Shown: in pieces, positions 45,175 through 54,374 of the stretch | Numbering within the stretch: position 1 is the stretch's first letter | Layout of the letters: each line of letters opens with the position of its first letter | Source of the DNA: an uncultured Roseburia sp. | GTDB taxonomy: Bacteria > Bacillota > Clostridia > Lachnospirales > Lachnospiraceae | Length of the DNA: 64,000 bases | NCBI GenBank assembly: GCA_947573605.1 | Contig: CANPGM010000003.1 | Location: 62,001-126,000 of the forward strand | Reading direction: 5' to 3' | Position numbers and translations under genes: made by a program | The notes under the pieces: model-generated | Seen by the model: only the letters and a program-made list of their open reading frames with translations | What the model was told of the DNA's origin: nothing | The model's database searches: none

Positions 45175-47610
45175 ATGCAGAGAGCAGGAAAACAGTGGAA
45201 AAAGCTGATGGCAGCCGTGCTCGGCATGACTCTTGCAATCGGCGGCGGAGCCGGTTCGGTTTATGCGGAAGAGTACCGCTGGGCCGAGTCTGACGAGACG
45301 GTAGTGCTTGAAGAAACGGAAAGCACGGAGGTACCGGAAGTTCCGGAAGTGCAGCAGCCGGAAGCCAATGAGGCAGCGGCGGTACAGCAGCCGGAAGCGG
45401 ACCCGAATGCCGCGCCGGACGGTACGGTGTTTGTTGAGGAAGCGGAGCTTACCTTAAATGCACAGGGAGATTTATTTTCAACGTATTTTCCGACCGCGGA
45501 CCCGAATGCGGTTACAGTGGATGCGTATGATAAGCTGAAAGGCAGAGCAAAGGCTGCTCTTGATTCCTGGCAGAGAGAGTTTAACGTTTCCGATCTCGGA
45601 ATGAACATCAGCGATAAGGACGTTATCAGCATGGGTCTTTCCGAAGTATTGAACTCCAGCTATCGTTATTTTTATGTAAAATCTTATTCTTACAGCTACA
45701 GCACGAGCACCGGTCAGGTCGTGATGATTCGTTTTAATTACGGTGATCGTTATAAGAATGCGGACGACAGCTTAAACCGCGGCGCTGTAGACGAACGTCT
45801 TTCCGTTTTGGATGCGGCGTTAAATAAGGGACTTGAATGCATTGTTCCGGGCATGTCCGATGTAGAAAAGGTGCTTGCCGTTCACGATTATATTGCAACG
45901 GTCTGCGACTACGATCAGGAAGGCTATCTTGACTTTATAGAAGGCAAAACTCCGGATGAGGATACGTTCAATATGTACGGCGTACTGATTAAAAATAAAG
46001 CGGTATGTCAGGGTTATGCGGAAGCCTTCTGTGCATTTATGCAGAAGCTTGGTCTTGAGAGCTATATCGTAACGAGCGATCCGATGAATCATGCATGGAA
46101 TCTCGTGAAGCTGAACGGAAACTGGTTCCATGTGGATATTACATGGGACGATCCGGTATGGACAAGGGGAACTACATATTATGGTTTACCGAATAACGAC
46201 TATGCGGACGAAGGTTTTGTAACCCACGCCTATTTCTTAAAGAGCGACGACGAGTTTTTTGAACTGGATCATGAGGGATGGCTTACCATTATACCGGAAG
46301 CGACCGTCAGCGATGCATATACGGACTATGCGTTTTTCGGCGCGGATGCGAGAATGAGTTACTATGACGGATACTGGTATAATCTGGTAGAGACCTATGA
46401 TGAAAACGGTGAGTTTTCCGATGTCTATCTTCAGAAGGCTAAGATTGACGGAAGCTCAAGTTCAAAAATTGAGCTCCTGAACCTTGCGGATTATGCGCAC
46501 GGTCTTGGAAACAGCATTTATTACTCTTCGTTCGGAGCAAACGCGATTTGCCGTTATAACCTTGCAGCAGGCGAAGAAAGCGTTCTTGTAGACATTAACA
46601 TGGCTTATCCGGGATTTAAGATTACCGAGTTTAATATCAGAAACGGCAATATCAATGCGGTATTATGCAATACAACTACGCGCGAATTCAAACAGATCAC
46701 AGTATCGGCAAACCGCGTTGCAGGCGTAACCCGTTACGCTACGGCGCTTGAATGTGCGGAGCTTATGCGTAAGGGCGGAACGTTTACTTCCGCTGTGATT
46801 GCAAACGCAGATAATTTCCCGGATGCGCTGGCAGGCTGCCCGCTTGCTGCACAGAAAAACGCGCCGATTCTTCTTGCGGGAAGCAATGCGGAAGGAACAA
46901 AGGCAACCGTTGATTATGTAAAGAAAAATGTAGCAGTCGGCGGTACGGTTTATCTGCTTGGCGGTACGGGCGCTGTTCCGGAAAGCGTTGAGGCTGATTT
47001 AAAGAGCGGCGGTTATGTCGTAGAACGTCTTGCAGGCACGAACCGTTACGGTACAAACTTAGCAATCGTAGAAGCTATGGAACCGGCAGCAGGCTCCGAT
47101 ATCGTTGTCGTAAGCGGCAATAACTATGCGGACAGCTTATCCGTTTCCGGTATTGCAGGCGCAAAGAATATGCCGATTTTCCTTACGCCGGGCGAAATGT
47201 CTGAGGAAGTATTTGCTAAGATTAAAGAAATCAATCCTGCCAATATTTACATCATTGGAGGAACGGCTGCGGTTACCGGTTCTGTTGAGACGAAATTAAG
47301 CGGTCTTGGCGGTAAGGTAGTCAGAGTTGCAGGCGAGAACAGATACAGCACATCCGTTAAGATTGCAGAAGCATTCGGAATGCAGAATGCGGAAGCCGCA
47401 GTATTTGCATACGGCGGCAATTTCCCGGACGGTCTGACGGGCGGCGTGCTTGCAGCAGGATTAAACGCTCCGGTTCTTCTGATTTCCAACAGCAATTACA
47501 AAGAAGCGAACGAGTTTTTAAAGAAGGGCAACATTGGTATCACCGATATGTATGTAATGGGTGGAACGGCTGCCATTTCGGATGACACAGTTAGTAAACT
47601 GGGTAAATAA
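45175..47610 (+). CDS. Secreted transglutaminase-like protein with three CWBR2 cell-wall-binding repeats
   Basis: An 811-residue secreted protein. ATG 45175 begins a good signal peptide (KQWKKLMAAVLGMTLAIGG, cleavage near VYAEE). A short acidic spacer with a repeated Val-Pro-Glu/Gln-Gln-Pro-Glu-Ala pattern follows. Residues about 215-335 are transglutaminase-like with an intact triad: Cys278 (AVCQGYAEAF), His306 (NHAWNLV) and Asp321 (HVDITWDDP). The last 300 residues carry three CWBR2 repeats (ANADNFPDALAG, GNNYADSLSVSG, YGGNFPDGLTGG), which bind wall polymers without a covalent link. It could cross-link or cleave peptides in the wall. Codon use (many GCA and CTT) differs from the glycan genes and suggests strong expression. 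The broken gene at 32363 is a paralogue with an added GH25 domain. Confidence 0.85.
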   Translation: MQRAGKQWKKLMAAVLGMTLAIGGGAGSVYAEEYRWAESDETVVLEETESTEVPEVPEVQQPEANEAAAVQQPEADPNAAPDGTVFVEEAELTLNAQGDLFSTYFPTADPNAVTVDAYDKLKGRAKAALDSWQREFNVSDLGMNISDKDVISMGLSEVLNSSYRYFYVKSYSYSYSTSTGQVVMIRFNYGDRYKNADDSLNRGAVDERLSVLDAALNKGLECIVPGMSDVEKVLAVHDYIATVCDYDQEGYLDFIEGKTPDEDTFNMYGVLIKNKAVCQGYAEAFCAFMQKLGLESYIVTSDPMNHAWNLVKLNGNWFHVDITWDDPVWTRGTTYYGLPNNDYADEGFVTHAYFLKSDDEFFELDHEGWLTIIPEATVSDAYTDYAFFGADARMSYYDGYWYNLVETYDENGEFSDVYLQKAKIDGSSSSKIELLNLADYAHGLGNSIYYSSFGANAICRYNLAAGEESVLVDINMAYPGFKITEFNIRNGNINAVLCNTTTREFKQITVSANRVAGVTRYATALECAELMRKGGTFTSAVIANADNFPDALAGCPLAAQKNAPILLAGSNAEGTKATVDYVKKNVAVGGTVYLLGGTGAVPESVEADLKSGGYVVERLAGTNRYGTNLAIVEAMEPAAGSDIVVVSGNNYADSLSVSGIAGAKNMPIFLTPGEMSEEVFAKIKEINPANIYIIGGTAAVTGSVETKLSGLGGKVVRVAGENRYSTSVKIAEAFGMQNAEAAVFAYGGNFPDGLTGGVLAAGLNAPVLLISNSNYKEANEFLKKGNIGITDMYVMGGTAAISDDTVSKLGK

Positions 47611-47627
47611 AACAGAAATATGATTTT

Positions 47628-47671
47628 AAAAGAGGCATAAGAACGGAGTTTTCCGTTCTTATGCCTCTTTT
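47628..47671 (+). terminator. Strong intrinsic terminator after the surface-protein gene
   Basis: A perfect 20-base inverted repeat (from AAAAGAGGCATAAG to the matching CTTATGCCTCTTTT) with a GTTT loop. The A-run and T-run on both sides allow it to work in either direction. Confidence 0.9.
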
Positions 47672-47806
47672 ACCTTATCGGAACCGGCGAAACAAAGTGT
47701 AAAAGCCGCTCGGGTTGGAAGGAGTGAAGGGGGGATTGTCCGCGCTGTTCTCATGGATGTCCATAAACTTTAAAAAAAAATGCTGGTATTTTAGAATGTC
47801 ATATGC
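47672..47806 (+). other. Intergenic stretch between terminator and tig promoter, no gene seen
   Basis: Part of a 366-base gap between the surface-protein gene and tig. No convincing start with ribosome binding site and conserved frame, RNA gene or repeat is visible on either strand here. The rest of the gap holds the terminator, the tig promoter and a long leader. Confidence 0.6.
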
Positions 47807-47812
47807 TATAAT
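47804..47812 (+). promoter_or_regulatory. Extended -10 promoter for tig
   Basis: TGCTATAAT is an extended -10 element; the -35 region (about 47784, TGGTAT) is poor. It would give a leader of about 157 bases before ATG 47977. Confidence 0.55.
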
Positions 47813-47902
47813 CTCTAAATGACTGTAATGGGCGTATTGTGCTTATTTTTCACGACAGCTCCATATATCAGGCAGTAATGAGCGAAAAGGGTACATGTAT
47901 CA

Positions 47903-47942
47903 GCCGCGGAGGCGGCGGCGAATCCGCAAAGCGGGTATCGCC
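47903..47942 (+). promoter_or_regulatory. Structured 5' leader of tig
   Basis: Two hairpins can form: GCCGC-GGAG-GCGGC (47903-47916), and TCCGC-AAA-GCGGG (47923-47935) flanked by GGCG/CGCC. They lie just before AAGGAGG. The first has the same stem as leaders at 24741 and 55757. A regulatory role is only a guess. Confidence 0.4.
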
Positions 47943-47976
47943 ATTCCATATATGTTTAAGGAGGAAAATCGTTGTC

Positions 47977-49317
47977 ATGAATGTACAGGTTGAGAAATTG
48001 GAAAAGAATATGGTAAAGCTTACTGTTGAATTACCGGAAGAGGAGCTGGAAAAGGCGATACAGGCCGCTTACATGAAAGAGAAAAATAAAATCAGCATTC
48101 CGGGCTTCCGTAAGGGAAAAGTACCGAGGAAAATGATTGAAAAAATGTACGGCGTCGGTATTTTCTACGAAGACGCTGCAAATATGCTGATTCAGGATAA
48201 TTATGCGCAGGCGCTTGACGAGTGCGGCGAAGACATCGTTTCAAGACCGGTAATCGACATTGAACAGATTGAAGCAGGCAAGCCGTTTGTGTTTACAGCG
48301 GAAGCAGCCGTCAGACCGGACGTGAAGCTTGGAAAATACAAAGGAGTTCAGGTGACAAAGATTGATACATCCGTGTCCGACGCGGAAATCGATGCGGCGC
48401 TTGAAACGGAGAGACAGAAGAACGCAAGAACCGTTACCGTAACGGACAGAGCTGCGGCTATGGGCGATACGGTTGTGATCGACTTTGAAGGCTCGATCGA
48501 CGGCGTACCGTTTGAAGGAGGAAAGGGCGAGAATCATTCGTTAGAGCTTGGCTCTCATTCCTTTATCGATACTTTTGAGGATCAGCTGGCAGGCCATAAT
48601 CCGGGCGACGAGGTAGAGGTCAACGTAACATTCCCGGAGCCGTACCAGGCAAAAGAACTGGCCGGAAAACCGGCGTTGTTTAAAGTAAAGCTGCACGAAA
48701 TCAGAACAAAAGAGCTTCCTGAGCTGGATGACGAATTTGCACAGGACGTTTCCGAATTTGAGACATTGGCCGAGTACAGAGAAGACGTAAAGAAACGACT
48801 TTTGACGGACAAGGAAAACGAAGCGAAGCGTACAAAGGAAGACGAAGCCATTAAGAAGATTATTGAAAAATCCGAGATGGAAATTCCAGAGGCAATGCTT
48901 GAGACACAGTGTGAGAATATGGTCAATGAATTTGCACAGCGTATCTCTCAGAGCGGCCTGACAATGGAGCAGTACCTGCAGTTCTCCGGTCTTACGATAG
49001 AAAAGTTAAAGGAGCAGGTTCGTCCGGAGGCGAAGCAGCGCATTGAGAGCAGTCTCGTATTAGAGAAGATTGCGAAAGAAGAGCAGATTGAAAGCACCGA
49101 AGAAGAGATCGATGCCGAGATAGCGAAGATGGCAGCTGCGTACGGCATGGAAGCGGATAAGCTCAAAGAATATATGGGCGAGAAGGAGAAAGAATCCATT
49201 CAGAGAGACCTTGCAATCAATAAAGCGGTTGATCTGATTATGGAGAACGTAAAGGAAAGAGCGAAACCGAAGACGAAAAAGGAAAAAGAAGCAGAAGGAG
49301 AAACGACGGAAGAATAA
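47977..49317 (+). CDS. tig: Trigger factor, ribosome-bound chaperone and peptidyl-prolyl isomerase
   Basis: A 446-residue protein of usual length. The N-terminal ribosome-binding domain has the signature [17 protein letters not shown] at about 44-60. A central FKBP-type isomerase domain follows ([25 protein letters not shown], here [14 protein letters not shown] and [10 protein letters not shown]). The helical C-terminal chaperone domain ends in a charged tail ([14 protein letters not shown]). It binds nascent chains at the ribosome exit and helps them fold. ATG 47977 is chosen because conserved [12 protein letters not shown] begins there, with AAGGAGG 12 bases upstream. It heads the protein-quality cluster with clpP, clpX and lon, as in many Clostridia. 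Confidence 0.97.
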   Translation: MNVQVEKLEKNMVKLTVELPEEELEKAIQAAYMKEKNKISIPGFRKGKVPRKMIEKMYGVGIFYEDAANMLIQDNYAQALDECGEDIVSRPVIDIEQIEAGKPFVFTAEAAVRPDVKLGKYKGVQVTKIDTSVSDAEIDAALETERQKNARTVTVTDRAAAMGDTVVIDFEGSIDGVPFEGGKGENHSLELGSHSFIDTFEDQLAGHNPGDEVEVNVTFPEPYQAKELAGKPALFKVKLHEIRTKELPELDDEFAQDVSEFETLAEYREDVKKRLLTDKENEAKRTKEDEAIKKIIEKSEMEIPEAMLETQCENMVNEFAQRISQSGLTMEQYLQFSGLTIEKLKEQVRPEAKQRIESSLVLEKIAKEEQIESTEEEIDAEIAKMAAAYGMEADKLKEYMGEKEKESIQRDLAINKAVDLIMENVKERAKPKTKKEKEAEGETTEE

Positions 49318-49350
49318 ACGCCTGCCGTTTATAGAAAGTAAAAAATCGTT

Positions 49351-49379
49351 ACAGACTGGCTCTAAACGGGCCGGTCTGT
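49351..49379 (+). terminator. Hairpin after tig
   Basis: ACAGACTGGC pairs with GCCGGTCTGT (one G-T pair) around a 9-base loop. The following T-run is weak (TTGAGCTTTT), so termination may be partial. Confidence 0.55.
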
Positions 49380-49477
49380 TTGAGCTTTTATGCGTAAGGG
49401 GAAAGCGTCAGGAAGCTGCGGACGCAGTATGCGCCCTGAACGCCGGCGGAGAAAAATCATTTCCCTGCCTGAGTCAG

Positions 49478-49502
49478 TCCGCAAAAGCGGAAGAAATGGA
49501 GG
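49478..49502 (+). promoter_or_regulatory. Small hairpin and ribosome binding site before clpP
   Basis: TCCGC-AAAA-GCGGA (49478-49491) is followed by GGAGG, 6 bases before ATG 49508. The stem resembles the one in the tig leader. No clear clpP promoter is seen in the 190-base gap. Confidence 0.4.
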
Positions 49503-49507
49503 AAATT

Positions 49508-50089
49508 ATGAGTTTAGTGCCTTATGTCGTAGAGCAGACCAGTAAAGGCGAGCGCAGCTACGATATTTATTCAAGACTGTTAAAAGACAGAATTATTTTT
49601 CTGGGAGAGGAAGTAAATGAGACGACGGCAAGCCTTGTCGTTGCACAGATGCTTTTCCTCGAATCCGAGGATCCGGGAAAGGACATCCACCTGTATATCA
49701 ACTCTCCGGGCGGAATTGTGACAGGCGGCCTTGCAATTTACGATACCATGCAGTATATCAAATGTGATGTAGAGACGATCTGTCTTGGAATGGCTGCGAG
49801 TATGGGAGCGTTTTTGCTTGCAGGCGGAACAAAGGGCAAGCGTTTAGCGCTGCCGAACGCCGAGATTATGATTCATCAGCCGTCGGGCGGAGCAAAGGGT
49901 CAGGCGACGGAGATTCAGATTGCGGCTGAGAATATTTTAAAGACGAAGAAAAAATTAAATGAAATTCTTGCGGAAAATACAGGGCAGCCATATGACGTCA
50001 TTGCGGCCGACACGGAAAGAGACCACTATATGTCGGCGGAAGAAGCAAAGGAATACGGGCTGATTGACACTGTTATCGTAAGACGTTAA
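49508..50089 (+). CDS. clpP: ATP-dependent Clp protease proteolytic subunit
   Basis: A 193-residue serine protease of standard length. The catalytic triad is Ser98 ([14 protein letters not shown]), His123 (IMIHQPSGG) and an Asp near 172. ClpP forms a 14-subunit barrel that degrades proteins fed by ClpX. ATG 49508 follows GGAGGAAATT; an in-frame ATG at 49496 overlaps that signal. Its partner clpX starts 15 bases later, in one operon. Confidence 0.97.
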   Translation: MSLVPYVVEQTSKGERSYDIYSRLLKDRIIFLGEEVNETTASLVVAQMLFLESEDPGKDIHLYINSPGGIVTGGLAIYDTMQYIKCDVETICLGMAASMGAFLLAGGTKGKRLALPNAEIMIHQPSGGAKGQATEIQIAAENILKTKKKLNEILAENTGQPYDVIAADTERDHYMSAEEAKEYGLIDTVIVRR

Positions 50090-50104
50090 TGATGGAGAAG
50101 GAAG

Positions 50105-51364
50105 ATGCCAGGAAGAAATGATGACAGATACCGCTGTTCGTTCTGCGGAAAAACACAGGAGCAGGTTCGGAAACTGATTGCCGGACCGAACGGCGCTTAT
50201 ATTTGTGATGAATGTGTTGACATTTGTACGGAAATTATTGAAGAGGAACTGGAGAACGAGGAATTCAGCATAGAAGAAAACGAGCCCTCCGAAGAAATTA
50301 ACCTGATAAAGCCGGTAGAGATGAAAGCATTTCTGGATGAATACGTCATTGGGCAGGAACAGGCGAAAAAGGTATTATCGGTTGCCGTTTATAACCATTA
50401 TAAGCGGATTCTGGCGGGCGATACGCTGGACGTGGAGCTTCAGAAAAGCAATATTTTAATGCTTGGGCCGACCGGATGCGGAAAGACGCTGCTTGCACAG
50501 ACACTGGCAAGAGTATTAAACGTTCCGTTTGCGATTGCGGATGCAACGACTTTAACGGAAGCCGGTTATGTCGGTGAAGATGTGGAAAACATTCTGTTAA
50601 AGCTGATTCAGGCGGCGGATTATGATATTGAACGTGCACAGCACGGAATTATTTATATTGACGAGATAGATAAAATATCAAAAAAATCCGAGAATGTTTC
50701 GATTACAAGAGATGTTTCCGGAGAGGGCGTACAGCAGGCGCTGTTGAAGATTTTAGAGGGGACGGTTGCTTCCGTTCCGCCGCAGGGCGGCAGAAAGCAT
50801 CCGCAGCAGGAACTGATACAGATTGATACGACAAATATTTTATTTATCTGCGGTGGAGCGTTTGACGGACTGGAGAAGATTATCGAGACGCGTCTGGACC
50901 GGAAGACAATCGGATTTAACGCCGAGGTAAAGGCGAGGGGCAGTTTTAATGTCGGCGAGGTACTTCGTCATGTACTGCCGCAGGATCTTGTAAAATTCGG
51001 GCTGATTCCGGAGTTTATCGGCCGCGTGCCGGTGACGGTCGCACTTGATTTACTCGACAAGACGGCGCTGCTTCGTATTTTAAAAGAGCCGAAAAATGCC
51101 CTGATAAAACAGTATCAGAAGCTTTTTGAGTTAGACGGCGTAGCGCTGGAGTTTGACAGCGAGGCGTTGGAAGCAATTGTGGAAAAGGCGATTGAGCAAA
51201 AGACCGGCGCGAGAGGTCTCCGTGCGATTATAGAATCGGTGACGCTTGATCTGATGTATGAGATTCCGTCGGAGGAGCTGGTCAGCAAATGCCGCATTAC
51301 GAAAGAAATGGTAGAAAAGAGTCTCGAAATAGAGATGCACGAGCAGATGCCGGAGGCAATATAA
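50105..51364 (+). CDS. clpX: ATP-dependent Clp protease ATP-binding subunit ClpX
   Basis: A 419-residue AAA+ unfoldase. The N-terminal zinc-binding domain has CSFC and CDEC cysteine pairs (first pair at Cys11 and Cys14). The ATPase has Walker A GPTGCGKT near 120-127 and Walker [11 protein letters not shown]. The IGF motif in KTIGFNAE is the loop that docks on ClpP. The sensor region TGARGLRAI is present. It unfolds tagged substrates and passes them to ClpP. The Lon start follows its stop without a gap. Confidence 0.98.
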   Translation: MPGRNDDRYRCSFCGKTQEQVRKLIAGPNGAYICDECVDICTEIIEEELENEEFSIEENEPSEEINLIKPVEMKAFLDEYVIGQEQAKKVLSVAVYNHYKRILAGDTLDVELQKSNILMLGPTGCGKTLLAQTLARVLNVPFAIADATTLTEAGYVGEDVENILLKLIQAADYDIERAQHGIIYIDEIDKISKKSENVSITRDVSGEGVQQALLKILEGTVASVPPQGGRKHPQQELIQIDTTNILFICGGAFDGLEKIIETRLDRKTIGFNAEVKARGSFNVGEVLRHVLPQDLVKFGLIPEFIGRVPVTVALDLLDKTALLRILKEPKNALIKQYQKLFELDGVALEFDSEALEAIVEKAIEQKTGARGLRAIIESVTLDLMYEIPSEELVSKCRITKEMVEKSLEIEMHEQMPEAI

Positions 51365-53683
51365 ATGGATACTCTGATTTTGAGAATGCCCGCGGTCGCT
51401 CTCCGGGGAATGGTGATTCTTCCGGGGATGATTGCCCATTTTGATATCAGCCGGGAAAAATCCGTCAAGGCCGTAGAAGAGAGCATGATGGAGGAACAGA
51501 AGATTTTTCTCGTTACGCAAAAGGATGTGGAGCAGGATGAGCCTGCGGTCACGGATTTATACAAAATCGGTGTGATTGCGGAGGTAAAGCAGGTTATTAA
51601 GCTGCAGAATAATATTGTACGCATTTTGGCGGAGGGCAAAGAGCGTGCGGAATTGTCTTCCTTTCTTCCGAATCCGGATTACCTTCTGGCTGAAGTCGTC
51701 CGTTTTGACGGAGAGGCGGACGAAGGGCTTTCGGAAGAAGTAAAGGAAGGAATGCTGCGCGGCGTATTGGAGACGTTTGGCAAATATGCCGCAGTGAATC
51801 AGCGGATCGGAAAAGAGATACAGCGGCAGCTTAGCGAAATGAAAGATCTCGAGAAGCTGATGGACCAGCTTGCCAATAATCTTCCGGTACGCTTCGAGGA
51901 AAAGCAGAAGCTTTTGGAAGCGGTTTCGCTGACCGAGCGTTATGAGGTTTTAATGACGCTGCTGTTTAAAGAAATCGAGATTATTGCAATAAAAAACGAT
52001 TTCCAGAAAAAAGTAAAAGAACGTGTCGACAAGAATCAAAAGGAATATCTTCTCAGAGAGCAAATGAAAGTAATCCGGGAAGAGCTGGGAGAGGACAATA
52101 CCGCTTCCGACGCCGATGCTTTTTTGGAAGCGTTAAAGAAGCTGAAGGCGGATAAAGAAGTAAAGGAAAAGATACAAAAGGAAATCGAGCGATTTAGAAA
52201 TATATCCGGAAGTTCTTCCGAAAGCGCCGTATCCAGAGGTTATATTGAAACGCTTTTGGAACTTCCCTGGAATAAGGCTTCAAAGGACAATCGCGATATC
52301 AAAAATGCGGAACGTATTCTCAATGAGGATCATTACGGTCTTTTAAAGGTAAAAGAACGGATGCTGGAGTTTTTGGCCGTACGGAATCTGACAAGCAAGG
52401 GCGAAAGCCCGATTATCTGTCTTGTAGGGCCTCCCGGCACCGGAAAAACAAGCATTGCGCGTTCGGTTGCGAAGGCGCTCGATAAAGAATATGTTCGAAT
52501 TTGTCTCGGCGGCGTGAGAGACGAAGCAGAAATCCGCGGGCATCGCAGAACGTATGTGGGCGCGATGCCGGGACGGATTGTAAACGGCCTCCGCAGCGCC
52601 GGAGTGAAAAATCCGCTGATGCTTTTGGATGAGATTGACAAAATAAGCAGCGATTACAAAGGGGATACGGCTTCTGCATTATTAGAAGTGCTCGATTCCG
52701 AACAAAACGGCAGGTTTCGCGATCACTATATCGAGATACCGATTGATTTGTCGGAAGTGCTTTTTATTGCAACGGCAAATTCCGTGCAGGATATTCCGCG
52801 GCCGCTTCTTGACCGTATGGAAATCATTGAAGTGACCAGTTACACGGAAAATGAAAAAGCGCATATTGCGTCCGAACACCTTCTTACAAAGCAGCTTGTA
52901 CGCAACGGTTTAAAGGCCGGACAGCTTACAATCAGTTCCCGCGCCCTTGAAAAAATGATCAACGGCTACACCAGAGAAGCGGGCGTGCGGAATTTAGAGC
53001 GGAAGTTGGGAGAAATCTGCAGGAAGACAGCCCGTGAGATCTATGAAGGGGAAAAAACGGCTGTTAAAATAACGGAGCAGAATCTGGAAAAGTATCTCGG
53101 AAAAGTAAAATACGATTTCGAGAAAAAGAATGAACACGATGAAATCGGGATTGTGCGCGGATTGGCATGGACAAGTGTCGGCGGCGATACGCTGGAAATC
53201 GAAGTCAATATTGTGCCCGGAAAAGGCGAGTTCCAGTTGACAGGACAGCTTGGCGACGTTATGAAGGAATCCGCGCAGGCGGGAATCAGTTATATTCGCG
53301 CGGTAAGCGAAGAATATAAGATTCCGAAGAAGTTCTTTCAGGAAAACGACATACATATCCATATTCCGCAGGGCGCTGTGCCCAAAGACGGTCCTTCCGC
53401 CGGAATCACAATGGCGACGGCAATTCTTTCCGCCGTAATAAAAAGGCCGGTGCGCGCGGATGTGGCTATGACGGGCGAGATTACGCTCCGCGGAAGAGTT
53501 CTGCCGATCGGCGGTTTAAAGGAAAAGCTTCTGGCAGCTAAAAACGCCGGAATAAAGACGGTATTAGTGCCCGAAAAGAATAAAAGAGACGTAGAGGAAA
53601 TTTCCAGCGAAATTAAAAAAGGATTGGAAATAAAATTCGTAAGCCAAATGCAGGAAGTTCTTACTGCTGCGTTTGTATCTTGA
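51365..53683 (+). CDS. lon: ATP-dependent protease Lon (LonA)
   Basis: A 772-residue LonA protease. The N-terminal substrate-binding domain spans about 1-190, followed by a coiled-coil stretch. The AAA+ domain has Walker A GPPGTGKT at 355-362 and Walker B LMLLDEIDKIS. The C-terminal serine-lysine protease domain has Ser678 in PKDGPSAGI and a Lys near 721 in GGLKEKLLAAK. It degrades misfolded and regulatory proteins in the cytoplasm. ATG 51365 directly follows the clpX stop codon, so translation is probably coupled. Confidence 0.98.
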   Translation: MDTLILRMPAVALRGMVILPGMIAHFDISREKSVKAVEESMMEEQKIFLVTQKDVEQDEPAVTDLYKIGVIAEVKQVIKLQNNIVRILAEGKERAELSSFLPNPDYLLAEVVRFDGEADEGLSEEVKEGMLRGVLETFGKYAAVNQRIGKEIQRQLSEMKDLEKLMDQLANNLPVRFEEKQKLLEAVSLTERYEVLMTLLFKEIEIIAIKNDFQKKVKERVDKNQKEYLLREQMKVIREELGEDNTASDADAFLEALKKLKADKEVKEKIQKEIERFRNISGSSSESAVSRGYIETLLELPWNKASKDNRDIKNAERILNEDHYGLLKVKERMLEFLAVRNLTSKGESPIICLVGPPGTGKTSIARSVAKALDKEYVRICLGGVRDEAEIRGHRRTYVGAMPGRIVNGLRSAGVKNPLMLLDEIDKISSDYKGDTASALLEVLDSEQNGRFRDHYIEIPIDLSEVLFIATANSVQDIPRPLLDRMEIIEVTSYTENEKAHIASEHLLTKQLVRNGLKAGQLTISSRALEKMINGYTREAGVRNLERKLGEICRKTAREIYEGEKTAVKITEQNLEKYLGKVKYDFEKKNEHDEIGIVRGLAWTSVGGDTLEIEVNIVPGKGEFQLTGQLGDVMKESAQAGISYIRAVSEEYKIPKKFFQENDIHIHIPQGAVPKDGPSAGITMATAILSAVIKRPVRADVAMTGEITLRGRVLPIGGLKEKLLAAKNAGIKTVLVPEKNKRDVEEISSEIKKGLEIKFVSQMQEVLTAAFVS

Positions 53684-53704
53684 CGGCGGAAAGGCGGATA
53701 CGCT

Positions 53705-54313
53705 ATGGTCATTAAAAATGTCAGTCTGGAAACGGTATGCGGTGTGACAAGTAAAATGCCGGACAATCCGTATTGCGAGGTCGCGTTTGCGGGAAAATCC
53801 AATGTCGGCAAATCTTCGCTGATTAACGCGCTGATGAACCGTAAATCATTGGCAAGAACTTCTTCCCAGCCGGGAAAGACGCAGACGATTAATTTTTATA
53901 ATATCAATGACGAAATGTATCTGGTTGACCTTCCGGGATATGGCTATGCCAAAGCTTCGGAGGCTCAAAAGGAAAAATGGGGCGAGATGGTGGAACGGTA
54001 TCTGCATTCCTCAAAGCAGTTAAAGGCAGTCTTTCTCCTGGTTGATATTCGCCATGATCCCTCTGCGAATGACAAAAACATGTATGAATGGATGATGTAT
54101 CAGGGATTTTCTCCGATTATTATTGCAACGAAGCAGGATAAAATAAAACGAAGCCAGCTTGCAAAGCAGTTGAAAGCAATCAAAGAAGGACTCGGCGCAA
54201 AGCCGGGAACTCAGATTCTGCCGTTTTCCGCGGAGACAAAACAGGGCAGGGAGGAAATCTGGGAATTAATTGAAACGATTATCAAAGACGATTCTGCTGA
54301 AGGTGATTCATAA
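53705..54313 (+). CDS. ysxC: Ribosome-biogenesis GTPase YsxC/EngB
   Basis: A 202-residue GTPase of standard length. G1 is FAGKSNVGKSSL, G2/G3 are in GKTQTINFY and LVDLPGYGYA, and G4 is IATKQDKI. YsxC helps assemble the large ribosomal subunit. It lies 21 bases after lon, as in many Firmicutes, and is closed by an intrinsic terminator. Confidence 0.96.
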   Translation: MVIKNVSLETVCGVTSKMPDNPYCEVAFAGKSNVGKSSLINALMNRKSLARTSSQPGKTQTINFYNINDEMYLVDLPGYGYAKASEAQKEKWGEMVERYLHSSKQLKAVFLLVDIRHDPSANDKNMYEWMMYQGFSPIIIATKQDKIKRSQLAKQLKAIKEGLGAKPGTQILPFSAETKQGREEIWELIETIIKDDSAEGDS

Positions 54314-54327
54314 TCAGCAAACCTATG

Positions 54328-54356
54328 CCGGACGGGAGCGATTCTGTCCGGTTTTT
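54328..54356 (+). terminator. Intrinsic terminator after ysxC
   Basis: CCGGAC and GTCCGG pair around a 12-base loop, followed by TTTTT. It ends the tig-clpPX-lon-ysxC group. Confidence 0.85.
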
Positions 54357-54374
54357 CCCTTATAGGAGGGGCAA

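Noticed and set aside
47839-47976. In-frame N-terminal extension of trigger factor by 46 codons
   Set aside because: The added part is not like any trigger factor, and AAGGAGG lies before the standard start at 47977.
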